This document shows positions 44,830 through 57,071 of a stretch of DNA of 64,000 bases, in pieces. The stretch lies in contig OX359273.1 in the NCBI GenBank assembly GCA_947179155.2, positions 10,789,001 to 10,853,000 on the forward strand. The letters are read 5' to 3'. Below the pieces are notes generated by a model. That model did not search any database, was not told the DNA's origin, and saw nothing but the letters and a program-made list of their open reading frames with translations. The position numbers and the translations under genes are program-made. The stretch's first letter is position 1. Each line of letters opens with the position of its first letter. The DNA is from Hedera helix (taxonomy: Eukaryota > Streptophyta > Magnoliopsida > Apiales > Araliaceae).

Positions 44830-46677
44830 TGAAAGTAGTGTGCTCTCAAGCCAATCATATTTGATGTGATAAACATATACTTTATAATCTTATTTGTTTA
44901 TTAATAAAACTATCAATGCATTTCTTTATTCATGATTAGTTAGTTAAATTAATTAAATGGATAAACCCATAGTTTTCGAGCAATACTTTTAGAACCATGA
45001 TGAGGATCATGTTAATGAGATCTAAATTCAAGATAGCTCAAAACTAAAATTGTTCATAATCGTTGGATCACTAAAAAGGGGATTAGTAGATCCGGATAGA
45101 TTGGTACATACTATGCTTGCTCTTATGAAGAGGATGGTTGATCTCATAATCATTTGTGTAGAGACACTAAAGAAAGTATGTAGGTGCTTATTAAAGAATA
45201 AGTTCACTGAACGTGACTCGTTCAAGGAACACTTAATGGAGTTTTACTTATCTCTCAATAGGAGTTCCTTATGTGATCCTTGGACTTAAGATCATCATAG
45301 TATCTTGTGTGTACTGAGTTATACTTTGACATATTCCTTAAGGCTTGTTGGTATATCAAAGGATATGCTTGCGTATAATAAGGTATATATGGAGATAGGT
45401 GAATGATCAACAAATGATCTACCATTTCCAGTAAAGGGAGAGAATGTCATATGCTATTTAATAAGTGACAACTAAAAAATCCCTAGCCAGGATTGAATGG
45501 AATTAGAAACGAGTTTATAATTTACATTAACTAGAGTTGTGCATTTGTAAATTGAAATGCATATAATCAAATAAAAAAGACTTGACAGAAATTTCTTGTC
45601 TTATATTTAATTGGGACATTGTATGATAGAATGATTGAATTGTTCGGTAACTATTCCCTGAAAGGTTCTTTTAAGATCAAATGTTGAAATCTAAATTATC
45701 TGGAATGTTGATTAATCGCTAAGGGGGCTTACCTTTATTATGGAATAATTATTTATTCTGAATTAAAGAGTTAATTCGTAATAAATAAATTAGAATTGTT
45801 CTAATTTATTTATTATACAACCGGTTTAATATAGAGTACCTAAAGGGTCACACCGCAAAAGAGTAATATTTATTTTAGAAGTGGATGTCATAATCGTAAT
45901 AATAAATTAAGTATATTAATTTATATTATGGTGATAGAATAAATTAAATAACTTAATATTTATAGTTTAGTATTTTAGAAATACTAATTATAAATTAATA
46001 AGAGAAGTCTTATTATTATTTAGTTCCTAAATGGTTTAGGAATTATAATTATAATAATTAATTAAGTTACTAAATTGTTTAGTAATTAATTAATAAGAAG
46101 TACTCTCATTATTAAATAATTAAATTCTTAAATAGTTTAGGAATTGTAATTAATTAATTTAGTTTCTAAATAAATTGGGTATTAAATTAAAATCCTAATC
46201 CTAAATAGTTTAGGAGGGTGACTATATCTATAAATAAAAGAGTCTTATCATAAATTAAGGTTACACACTCTTTCACAAGAATAAAGAGAGTACTTCATAA
46301 TTCTCTATATCTAAGGAGTTAGAGAGTAAGGGCTAGCCACCCATGGTTTAGAGAAACCAAAATCCATTTCTTTAATTCATAGATCTCTTGGTGGATCACC
46401 ATAGAGGCTTCACACTTGGGGAGCTAACATTAATCTATGAAATCTAATTGGCGAATTTGAAGAAGAACGCGAAAGATTAAAGGAGTTGAACTTGTACCTG
46501 TGGAAGCTTGGTTCTACAAATGTATAAATTTTTTATCCTTCATCAATTAATAATAGTCGCATAAGAAATATTCTGGTTATTGGTTCGTAAAAAATTTTTA
46601 AAATCTGATTTTTTTTCTTGCTTTCGTTACATTTATATAATTTGATTATATGTATGTCATGTTTTTACAAACCAACA
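44830..46677 (+). repeat. 5' LTR of copia element C
   Basis: 1,848 bases from TGAAAGTAGTG to CAAACCAACA, with primer site directly right, so a plus-strand element. About 90% similar to the inverted copia A LTR. TATA box at 46229-46236; palindromes lie upstream at about 46030-46215, including TTACTAAATTGTTTAGTAA. It interrupts the chromovirus C LTR at the place where copia A interrupts chromovirus A. Confidence 0.85.
46229..46236 (+). promoter_or_regulatory. TATA box of copia C LTR
   Basis: TATAAATA in CTATAAATAAAAG, matching the position in copia A and B. Confidence 0.6.
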
Positions 46678-46678
46678 G

Positions 46679-46871
46679 TGGTATCAAGAGCCAAACTTAT
46701 GTGAATTATTAATTGTTTTAATTTCATATATGTATTGGTATATGTTTAGAACAATTTATTGGGCATAATTTATTATATTGAATCATGGGTATTGAAAATC
46801 AATTGCAAAAATCGTGTTTTGAAAAGGAAAAAAAAAAGTCTTTTTTGTTTTTCTCAAGTTGCTACAGTACC
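46679..46871 (+). mobile_element. Primer site and short leader remnant of copia C
   Basis: TGGTATCAAGAGCC (46679-46692) is the initiator-Met-type primer site. The leader that follows matches 9150-9326 inverted (AATTTATTGGGCATAATTTATTA, GTATTGAAAATCAATTGCAAAA). It is broken at 46872 by another LTR; gag and pol of copia C are not found in the window. Confidence 0.75.
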
Positions 46872-48626
46872 TGTGCTAACCCCAAATTCGGGTTTTATAA
46901 CCTCGGGTTTGGTTCCTCACTGTACAATACTAAATAACATCTAAAACATAATTTTTAATTAAATATCGCGGAATAATACATAAAGTTCCTTATAAAAATG
47001 TTACAATCCCAAAGTCGACTAACCTTAACATAACAGTACATGTCTTAAGGGATTACAAAAGATTTACACAAAAAATACATGAAAGCAATTAATTTAACAT
47101 GCATTAAGCTATTATATGATTTGGCTTTTCCCTTGCCTTTGTCCGTTTTGGAACATTCAGGCTTAGCTAAAAAATAAGTCATGATATAGCAAAGAATAAG
47201 CAACTAGCTTGCTTAGCAAGTTTAAGAACATATAATAGAAGATATATCATGCTTGAATGGGAAATAACATCAAGTGTTTCAACAATAGATAACAATTGTA
47301 AGAGAACAAGAATCAATTTTCAATAAAAGAATAGATTGACTCTTTACTGTTGAGTGGCTTCTAAGGACCATGAACTGCTGCTAAAGGTAAAACAAACATA
47401 TATATCTAACACCTTGATAGTTTGGTATGCGAGGGGATCAGTCTCTTGTTCCCTATGTATATGCACAACATTCAGACATCTTGCGCAAGTTCGGTTTCCC
47501 GAATATAATTCCCCTTATATAGGGTTGTTCGTTCTCAGCCTTACTATAAGAATTCGCACCAACCAATAGTTTGGATAAGCTTTTAAAACTTTCAATTTGA
47601 TGAATTTAAACATGCATTGTCTAGCCGAAACAATTAGCTTATACATTTTTAAACAGTTCTTGCATTAATGAACTATAAAGTTTGCAAATGCACCACTTAA
47701 AGCTCTAGCAAATAAATACAAGTGTAAAAACTTGCTCAACAATAATTGAATAAATTTAGAGAACTTGCTCAATATAAAATTTGAGCGAGGTTAAGGAATT
47801 TGCCTCGTGCGTAGATTACCACTAACCAATTCAATTTAATTCTCTCTGAATAGACTTAACAAGTAATTAAGTTAATCTTTAAATTAGTATCATATATACA
47901 TTCTTATGATAACCTCTCTACATCTTACACCTCAACACTTAACCAAATAATTATATAGTTAAGGTATTTAAACACTTAGAAATTATTATCATAACTTGAT
48001 AATATCTTAATCACATAAAACCTATATTAATTATTTAATATAGTTCAAACTTTTATCTAATATTATTAATTATTTAATAATATTTAATTATTCCTATAAT
48101 ATTATTAATTATTTAATAATATTTTATTAAACTTCTAATATTATTAATCATTTAATAATATTTTATTTACATTCTAATATTATTAATCATTTAATAATAT
48201 TTTATTCATATTCTAATATTATTAATAATTTAATAATATTTTATTCATTTACTAATATTATTACATAATCAATAATATTTTATTGACATATTAATATTAT
48301 TACTGATTTTAATAATATTTTAGTCTATTACTAATACTATTAATCATTTAATAATATTTTAACTACTTATTAATATTATTAACCATATAATAATATTTTA
48401 ATCATTTACAAATGTTAATAATCATTTAAGAACCTTTTAATTACATATTAATATTATTCATCACTTAATAATATTTTATTTCAAACAATACCAATAGTTA
48501 ACTTTTTAATTGTGTTAACCTTAGTCTTTATTTTAAACATTTAGCTCCCAATTAATTACTAATAAACTATCTTATAATAGTTTATCTTTATTTCAATATT
48601 GAAATTTCATTTTGTTAAGTTTTACA
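46872..48626 (-). mobile_element. Chromovirus-type LTR copy (E), probably solo
   Basis: It starts TGTGCTAACCCCAAATTCGGG, related to the LTR end at 44070, and ends TTTTACA at 48626. GTACC on the left and GTGCC on the right are a possible target duplication with one change. Contains the tail region near 47160-47570 (AAGTTTAAGAACA, GAATTCGCACCAACCAATAG) shared with the other chromovirus LTRs, and an AT-rich inverted-repeat array at 48040-48480. No pol. It is shorter than the P LTR, so an internally deleted copy. Confidence 0.5.
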
Positions 48627-51586
48627 GTGCCCGACAAACAAAACTTTCAGTTCCGAACAAGTCTGGGCTATAAATCTAATTATTTTTTTTATAAGCATGG
48701 ACATAAATTTAACCCATATTCTTATCCTAAATTTTGTATTTATAATACATTATCTTCATTTAAGTCCAAATTTCGGTTCGTTAATAAATCTTTAATCACC
48801 TTAATTGATCCATTAATTAATTTTAAAATCATCAATTATCAAAATTCTCGTATAAATTTTTTTCTTTTTTTTTCCTCGATTCAATCGTTGTATTAAAACA
48901 TTTAGATATAAAAAAAAACTTATCATCTTGATCCTAGTCCCTGGATCGCAACCTTTACTTTTTCTTTCTCTTACGAGTATCATAATGCTCAACATTTAAA
49001 ATTTAATGTTGATTATATCTCCACAATTATTCTTTGTTTCATAATTCATAATTAATGTCATTTAATAATCTCTATACAACATCTATCTAGTATAATCACA
49101 GTTCAAAATTTAACTTTACTTATCCTGTCTGGGTTCAACATATATGTACATACAAAATATCAATATAAACTTAACAACTGTATTCACATTAAATTATGTT
49201 ATTGAAATATAACAAATAACATTCACAACCTTATGTGATTATCCGTCTCTATATCATCTGATACATTTGAAATTTATTTCTTTCCTGCAAAAATATATAT
49301 TAAGCAAGTAATGAGTACAACGGCTCAGCAAGTTCAACGGTTTATACTTCACGTAGCACATACCTTATCATGCTTGGTGTGTGTGTCATACATTACGTGT
49401 TGTGCTTCTACTATAGCAATATATCTCATATCATTGCACAAAGTACACATAATTGTCATATTATTCACAAATCACATAACACATAATTTATATGCAGTTA
49501 ACAAATATTATCATATCATAACAGTCAACATTCAACATTTAAGGACTGAAGAACTTGTCTGGATTGTGGCTTTAAATAATAAATACCCCTTTTATATTAC
49601 TCCTCGTACAACCTATGATCATAAATAATCAAATAATAATTATTCATCTCTTTATGATATTAATCTACTTAATTAATATCATCTATATTATAATTAACCA
49701 TACCCGTCGTTTTATTCTAGGGTACTGGTTCAATTATTAACTAGTATGGCTAATTATTTTAACCTCATTTCTTAAAATATTAATTTAACTTAGTCTCAAA
49801 TACCTTTAATACGGACAACCCGGCTCATCGGATAAAATTTAGCATTTTTGGTTGTTCGAATTTTCATTTAACCCATTTTCTAAATTTTACCTTTATTAGA
49901 TTAATATTTAAATATTAATCTCCAATATTTAATATTTTTACAAAAATATTAAATTTAATGCTCAAACATCATTTCTAAATTTTTAGTATTTTTCTATAAT
50001 TTTCTATGATTTTTAAATAATTTTTAAACATTTATTTCATTTAAAAATAATTTCTGGGGGCATTTTAGTAATTTCAGCGCCCTTAGGGACATAACCAGAA
50101 TTTCCTGGAAAGTCCAGGGGCATTACCGTAATTTTCGCGCGTCTAGAACACGCTCGGTATTAGCTGAAAAGGCCATGGGCAAAATCGTCATTTTCCCGAA
50201 TTGCGTTGATCGCGCATTGCGCGCGGCCCCTCTCCGCCTAGACCAAACGACGCCGTTTGGTCTGCTGCGGACGAACCACAGCCGCGCATGGCGCGGCCCT
50301 GCCCCGTGTGCTCCAAAACGCTGTCGTTTTGAGCCCTTCTGCCGAAAAAAAAACTCAAGCCGCACAATGCGCGACTCTCATTCTTCTTTTTCCAGCTTTC
50401 TCTTCCGGCAGTAACCAAATTTAATCCAAAAACACCATTTTTGCTATTTTTTTTCACAACATAATTACACCAAAAAAATCACACAATTCATAAATATTCA
50501 ACCAAAAATTATTTAAAATAATTATTCTAATTATTTTCTAATTTTTCACAATAATAATTTAACACCATAAATACCCAAAATAATTCAAATTAAAATTGAA
50601 TTATACCTTCTTTGGCTTTAATTTCCTTCCTTGAAGCTTCAAATATTTTCTTCTTCTCCCTCTTGATGGTAGCCATGGTGGTTATGGGTGGTGTTCGGTG
50701 GTGGTGGTGTTACCGGATGGGAGGAATGAATGAGAGGTTTTTATTTGTTTGTTGGCTTTTTCTTTTCTTTTTTGTTTCTTGTTTCTTCCTTTTCCTTTAT
50801 ATAAGGCTTGCTTGCATGTATGCTTTAGCATTAATTTTTCCCACACGTCCACCGACCTAGCCCTTTCTCGAAATTTCCAAATAATTTCCACAAATCATGC
50901 ATAAACAATTTATTTAATACATTATGTAATTATTATATGTAATAAATATTTTATATAATATATATAAAATATTTATTTTAATTCACCAAAAAATCATAAC
51001 ATGAGTTATAAATAATTTCAATACCTCTTTCGGGTACTTTTCTTGATAAATTTTGTACACACATAATGCCATGCATGTAACTATATGAGGTAATTTATAC
51101 CTCCAAAATTCATAAAATAATTCATATAACATATAAAAATTATTTTTCATAATTTTTCACTTCATTACTTGGACAACATGTTACATTAACATGTTCCCGT
51201 TTCTAAAATATTATCCTTCATAAAAGTCATAGTAATTCCATTATACATAAATATAATTTTTAATAACTTAAAATATTCATTTTTCTTATTTATTATTCAA
51301 TTTCTTTAAAATTTACAATAATTTCTTTATATAAATAAATTATATATAACTTAATAATATATCATTTATATATTTACATTCTCCTTTCTTAAATAATTTC
51401 TTAATTTCCTTATTCCATTTAATCACCTTATATAAATTACATAATTATTCTTATATAAATTATATAATTTATTATTATATAATTACCTTTCTTTCTCAAT
51501 TAATTTCTAAACTTCTTCCAAAATTCTTGATAAAATCTAAAATCAATAATTACAATTTTATTAATTTCCCCATTCGTTTTTCATTT

Positions 51587-51650
<64 letters not shown>

Positions 51651-51815
51651 TATATATATATACACACATATATATATACAAATGTATATATATACATATT
51701 TCATTTCATATATTTCACATTACCACATAACCTCAATCAAATCATAATTTCTACATTTTCATAACAATTTAATTGTACAATTTATTGTACCTTTACCTGT
51801 AAAATAACTTTTGAT
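48627..51815 (-). mobile_element. Partial second copy of the S1-type LTR
   Basis: From about 48695 the sequence follows the solo LTR at 4610-9018 in the same orientation (shared GTCCAAATTTCGGT, CCTAGTCCCTGGATCGCAACC, GTAATGAGTACAACGGCTCAG, ATGCCATGCATGTAAC-type segments). Both ends are missing. It lacks the nested LTR of S1 and so shows that site empty. A GC-rich block at 50100-50350 has AAACGACGCCGTTT and CAAAACGCTGTCGTTTTG. The short 48627-48694 is unassigned. TA-rich tract at 51591-51699. Open frames here are compositional. Confidence 0.65.
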
Positions 51816-52373
51816 CGGTTAAAAATACTTTTTAACCATAGAAAACATATATAGACTACAAATATAAACTAAAGAAGGGTAGGAGCACTTTTGAACCTTA
51901 AGGACTTGTGTGATCTTTTTCTTCTCCTTCCAAAGTAAGATATGAGGCTATGTAACATCCACCAAGCTCCTCCTCTAGCAATTTTCTTAATAAAACCTCA
52001 ACACATAAATGTATTCTCTCTTTTCTCTGTTGGAAGCTCTCACTTTTCTCTCTAGAATGCTCTAGCAAATGACCAACCAGCATAACACAAAGGTGAGGCA
52101 CTCTATATATAGCACTTGGATAATCCTTCATTAACTCTCTAATTTGCTAGCATTGGTCAATTAAGAGGCTAATTAGGATTACTATTTGATGGATTGACAT
52201 GAAGAATGACTAGGTGATTAACTAAAGTTGTTCAACCACCAAATCTTAGTATGTGAAAGAAGCAATGTTAAGCAATCAAGCCACCCAAGGTGGTCCCCTA
52301 GATGTGCCAGCCAAATGGGGATTTATTCCCTCATTTTTGGTTTATTTTTAATGCTTTTAATTACATATATACA

Positions 52374-52447
<74 letters not shown>

Positions 52448-52864
52448 GTACTGTTCTAGGATTTTGACTTTGATTTGGGCTCCACATTGAACTCTAGGAT
52501 TTAATATATTGGGCTCATCCATTTAATTTGGTTGAGCTCAATTTAATTGTTCTATTGGGCTAACATTAAGTAACATATGTTACATTTAATTAAATCAAGT
52601 ATTGGGTTAGTTTAATTATTACATGGATCAAGGTTTAAATTAATTACATGAACTACTAGGTAAATTTATTTGACCTAGTTTAATACCTCATTTGGACTTA
52701 TAATATAATCCAATTAGATTTGTTTTAAATTAATTATAACACATTGTTTCATTACTTTAAATAAATATACACATACACAAGTATATTCATTCAATTATTT
52801 AATGCACAATTAATTAGTATAAATTTTTTAATTCATTGTTAATTATTTAATAATTATAATTACA
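51816..52864 (-). repeat. Fragment of an M-type chromovirus LTR
   Basis: Resembles the LTR parts at 16300-17564 and 58430-60253 (segment CTTCTCCTTCCAAAGTA..ATGAGGCTA and the downstream wording TTGGGCT..TTAATT). A TATA-like TATATATAG lies at 52103-52112 (minus strand). A TA microsatellite fills 52376-52441. The end TTATAATTACA at 52864 suggests the LTR terminus. No gene seen. Confidence 0.5.
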
Positions 52865-53946
52865 CTGATCACTTTTAACCAATTACGCTCCGCAATCATC
52901 GCAGCCATTTCACCATTTAACTGTGCATCGGGTCTAAGTCATCTTTCACACACGAATGTCTTCTTTTTTAGTAATTGGTGAAGCCACTCTGATGCTTCTG
53001 CACTTATAAATTTGCTATTATCATAAGCTTCGGACATGCGAATGCTTTCACCTCGTTGGCATTTAGACATTCTGTATTAATCCAAATAATTTACAAGCCT
53101 AATGTTAGATGGAAGCATAATAAGCACTCAAATCCACTTTCAGGTAATTTATCGAACACTCGGTGGGTGTCTTTGTTACTCCCCCAAACTTATGATTTGC
53201 AAACTTCAATTACACCCTAAATCCTCCACTCAAAACCACTAATCACTCAAATACTTTAAACCCATAACCCAATTCAGAATCCATTAAAGTTTTTTAATCT
53301 ATGAATAATTACTTACTTGCTTGAAGAACTCCCCAACTTAAACCCTTGTTAAATCCAGTTTAAAGAAGAGAAAGTTGTGGGCCTATATGATTCCTTTGTC
53401 AAACTCCCAGCCGTGGTTTATTCTTCTTTGTTCGACTTAATATATGGTGGATTAAAGTTGAAAAGGGAATCAGAGTTTGGGTTTGCAATGAATTAGGAGT
53501 GTATTATTTTCTTTGGTGAGAGTGTAGGGAAAGGAAGGATGCACTTGTTAAATTGGAATAGGAATGGAACAAGGAGTCTAATCAGGCTCTTATTTTTTTT
53601 CTTCTGAGAAATACGAATAGCACGCACCGCGCCATTTTTGTAATGCATATGGCGCGCCTCGCGCCACCTATGCAGTGTTTCCTCTGAAGTCTTAATGCGC
53701 GCCGCACTGATTTGTACCTTATCTTGGCACGCCTCGTACCATTCCTTTAGTGTGCTTGGATTCATAATTTCTCTTTTTCTTCCTTTCACTGTGCATGATA
53801 GCCTTTTTTGAATTAATCTCTTTAGCCCTGAAATGCCAATTGAATAAGGATTAGCTACTAATGAATATTAATACTAACCAAATCAAGAACTAAAAGCTAA
53901 AACTTTAAATATCTTAGTAATTGAAATAAATGAAAATGACTAAAAA
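52865..53946 (-). mobile_element. 3' noncoding region of Athila/Tat-like element T
   Basis: Left of the integrase of T. The minus strand has a purine tract (AAGTTTGGGGGAGT, about 53176-53189), a likely polypurine tract, so 52865-53173 may be the start of the 3' LTR, cut by the LTR fragment to its left. A GC-rich block at 53620-53720 repeats GGCGCG and GCGCC words. The open frame 53493-53789 passes through this block and has no known domain. Confidence 0.5.
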
Positions 53947-53964
53947 ATTGGGTTGCCTCTCAAT
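53947..53964 (-). other. Post-pol hairpin with GGCAA loop, element T
   Basis: ATTGGG pairs with CTCAAT (one G-T pair) around TTGCCT; on the sense strand the loop is AGGCAA. It lies just downstream of the integrase end, which fixes the position of this structure in the element. Confidence 0.55.
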
Positions 53965-55110
53965 AGCACTTGGTTTATAGTCATCAACCCGAATACCCTT
54001 TATGGAATCATAGATCTGCCAAATTGATCGAGGTACGATGGCGATCGACATCAACACCCCAATAATGATCCAATCTTTGGCCATGACCTTAAACGTACTC
54101 TTTAAATTAGATTCTTCGACCTCGATTGCTCCACGTGGAAATACTGTGGTAACCACAAATGGTCCCGACCACCTTGACTTTAGCTTCCTTGGAAATAGTT
54201 GTGGTCAGGAATTGAATAACAAAACCGCCTGACCTGGTTCAAAATCCCATTTGAGAATCCATTTATCATGCCATCTTTTGACCTTATCTGATGGAATTCA
54301 TCCATCTTGTTCAGTTGCAATAATCTCTTTTCCCCCAATGCTTGCATATAAAAATTTAACTTACGAACGGCCCAATATGCATTATGCTCTAACACCATCG
54401 ATAGATGACATGCCTTACCATATACTATTCTATATGATGACATCCTGATCGAATTTTTATACGCCGTCTGATATGCCCATAGAACATCATCTAATTTTTT
54501 TGCTCAATCTTTACGAGACGGATTGACCACTTCCTCTAATATCCGTTTTACTTCTCGGTTAGACACCTCAACTTGGCCACTTGTTTGAGGATGATAGGCC
54601 ATGGTGAACTTGTGTGTGACCTCATACTTAGCGAGAAGGGCTGCAAAATGTTTTTTCCAACAATGTGTTCTTTTATCGCTAATTATTGCCCTCGGGGTAC
54701 CTAACCGGGTGAATATGTTTTTCCAAAGAATGTTTAGAACCACCTTGGCATCGTTCGTTGGCAGTGCAGCTGCTTCAACTCACTTGGACACATTATCCAT
54801 TGCCACCAAAATGTATTAATTGTTAAAAGATGAGGGGAATGGGCCCATGAAATCAATGTCCCATACTTCAAAATTTTCCACTTCTAAGATACTGTTAAGA
54901 GGCATCTCATATCGTTTCAAAATATTTTTAACCCTTTAACATTGATCACACCTTTATATGAAAAGATGGGCATCCTTAAATAGTGTCGGCCAATAGAAAC
55001 CTAATTGTAACACTTTTCTGCTCTTCTATCTCCTCCATAATGACCCCTATAGTCTGATGAATGGCAATGCGTCAATATGTTTTCCACTTCTTCCCTTGGA
55101 ACACACCCTC
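53965..55110 (-). pseudogene. pol (INT): Integrase of Athila/Tat-like element T
   Basis: Right to left: CHSSDYRGHYG (zinc His pair, about 55050), CDQC (about 54945), DIDFMGPFPSS (first catalytic Asp), ISDKRTHCWKKHF (second Asp), MAYHPQTSGQVEVSNREVKRILE (catalytic Glu), DDVLWAYQTAYK, and the end WSGPFVVTTVFPRGAIEVEE (about 54100-54170). All three acidic residues are present, but stops and shifts lie near 54504, 54443 and 54180. No chromodomain follows, as expected for Athila/Tat. Confidence 0.85.
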
Positions 55111-55555
55111 TTAACATCTGATATGCATAGTTCTTAAACAAAAATGGTTCATCCCAAAGATACTACATCACATCATGAATGAACTTCTTTCTTTGTTAGG
55201 AACTCAAGTCTGAAGGAAGTATATGGCTTACAATGTAATTGATGAAGTCTGTGTACCATGGCATTTCCTCAGTGATTAAAAAAAGTAGTTCATTCCAAAA
55301 ATGACTCATTCATCACAACCCATCTCCTTTATTATTGTCTGAGTTTTTGAGTCGTGAGTGATGATCAACTACCTGATTTTTCATACCCTTTATGTCTCGA
55401 ATTTTAAGGTAAAATTCTTGTAGAAGAAGGACTCATCGGATCAAGCGTGGCTTTTCATTCTTCTTCAAAATAAAGTACTTGATCGTCGAATGAACAGTAA
55501 AGACTATGACCTTCGTTCCAATTAGATAAGCTCTAAACTTGTCGAATGCGAACAC
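55111..55555 (-). pseudogene. pol (RH): RNase H of element T, C-terminal part
   Basis: After the solo LTR the frame continues VFAFDKFRAYLIGTKVIVFT, then VHSTIKYF (family: D/H-x-A-L-K-Y), ..LLLQEFYLKIRDIKG and NQVVDHHSRL, the end of RNase H in Athila/Tat. Removing the insertion and one AACAC joins it to the part at 56881. Confidence 0.8.
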
Positions 55556-56875
55556 TTGATGAGTGAGTTTCATACTTGTGAATCGAGTGCTCTACGCTTG
55601 ATAATTTGTTATGTTTTCATTTAATTTTTATGTTTTATTTGATTGTTTTACTCATTTTTGTGTTTTTCTTTTGTTTTGTAGGAAAAGGAAATGGAAAAGG
55701 GTAAAATGGTAATTTTTGGCAATAAGCGCTCAGTCAACACCCACTCAGCACTGGGCCAAATGAAGAGATCAGCAGGTTAGGGCCAATCAACGCTCAGTCA
55801 GCACCTATCGGGGAAATACAATTTTTCAATTTTCTTTTGTGGGATCCGGATGGTGGTGTTAGTGGAGGATTAAAACTGCTATGGAAGTCACGAAAAATAG
55901 AGCTTTGGAGAGACCATGAGGTGATAGCAAGATAGCACGGGATAGAAAAAAAATACAGCTAGAATTGAAATCAAGGAATTGGAAGCTAGGGTTTCAAGGA
56001 CGCAATAAGGGGAGATCAAAGTTATAGATTGAATAAAGAGTTTCTAGGCTTTTAATAGTTTCTTATTTCTCTTTACATCTTTGACTTTGATTCATCTGTA
56101 TGTTGATTGAATTTTTATCTATGGTTTACAAATTAATGATGAACTAAACTTCAAATTTAAGATTGTAATGGAACTTAGCATGTAAATTGAAAGTAATTCA
56201 TTTTCTCTTAATGTTGATTGATTATGTTAGAGTTGATTATCATATCTTATGCTTGAATTATAATTACTTGGCTAGTAATTAGCATTATATTTTGTATGAA
56301 ATTAACAAATAGAATATAAACTTAGATCTGGGTATGTCAACTTATGTTCTTGTCATTCTACATGTGATGGGTTGCTCGATTTGTATATAGGATAGACATA
56401 TACTTATATATCATATGTAACCTATAAGAAAATATAAACTTAAAGGCTCCTATTTAATGTTAAATCTCATGGACACATTGTGATTTATTTAAATAGGTGA
56501 TATTTGCTAGACTATCGACAGAGGCTAGTGAGTACTTATGAATTTTTGGTTAACAACTACACATGGTCGATTACTTAAATAGAGAATGAAAAGGTTCACA
56601 TGAAGTGTTAAGGGAAGTTATAACTTTAATGTTTTATAACTTGATATCAATTCTTGGTAATTAGTTTATGATAATTCGATCAATTTAATTTTATTCAACT
56701 AAACTGTATTCAACAATTTTGAGTGTTTGTTTGATTAGGATTGAAGTGATTTAGGATTAGTAATTTAGTGTATTAATAATAGAAAGTCCTAGTGGGAAAC
56801 GATATCTTGCTTGCTATTACACTACAGTTAAACCACGTATACTTGCATATTTTTCTAGGTAAGATTTAAGCAAAC
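55556..56875 (+). mobile_element. Solo Tat-like LTR in the RNase H of T (S4)
   Basis: Flanked by AACAC (55551-55555 and 56876-56880). It begins TTGATGAGTGAG, similar to the inverse end of the LTR at 1321-3458, and contains the GTAGGAAAAGG segment also found in the nested LTR at 6614. 1,320 bases, no primer site or pol, hence a solo LTR. The strict ends are one base off the usual TG..CA; the host frame argues for this boundary. Confidence 0.75.
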
Positions 56876-56880
56876 AACAC

Positions 56881-57071
56881 CATAACCAATAATTCTTTTT
56901 CAGTCATGGTGTAGTTAAGTTGCACATCCAAGAGTGTCTTGCTAGCATAATAGACGGTGTGAAAAAATTGTCTTTCCGTTGGCCAAGTACAACTTGAATC
57001 ACAAAATTATTGGCATCACACATCAATTCGAATGGCAAAGTCCAATTTGGAACAACTATCACTAGTGCCAT
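56881..57071 (-). pseudogene. pol (RH): RNase H of element T, N-terminal part
   Basis: VVPNWTLPFELMCDANNFVIQVVLGQRK holds the first catalytic Asp, followed by a decayed stretch and TEKELLVMVF up to the solo LTR at 55556-56875. Interrupted on the other side at 57072 by a second solo LTR. Confidence 0.8.

Noticed and set aside
50612..50891. Open frame with a hydrophobic segment resembling a small membrane protein
   Set aside because: It lies within an LTR copy, the corresponding place in S1 has no matching frame, and T-rich composition explains the hydrophobic residues.
51527..52490. Open frames coding for repeated Tyr-Ile
   Set aside because: These are translations of TA microsatellites.
53493..53789. 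98-codon minus-strand frame near the end of element T
   Set aside because: It crosses the GC-rich repeat block in the 3' noncoding region; no domain, and the position is after the integrase where no gene is expected.
57067..57071. Perfect target duplication for the solo LTR at 57072-60253
   Set aside because: GCCAT and GTCGT match at only three of five bases; I keep the insertion on the grounds of LTR ends and the interrupted pol frame, not on the duplication.
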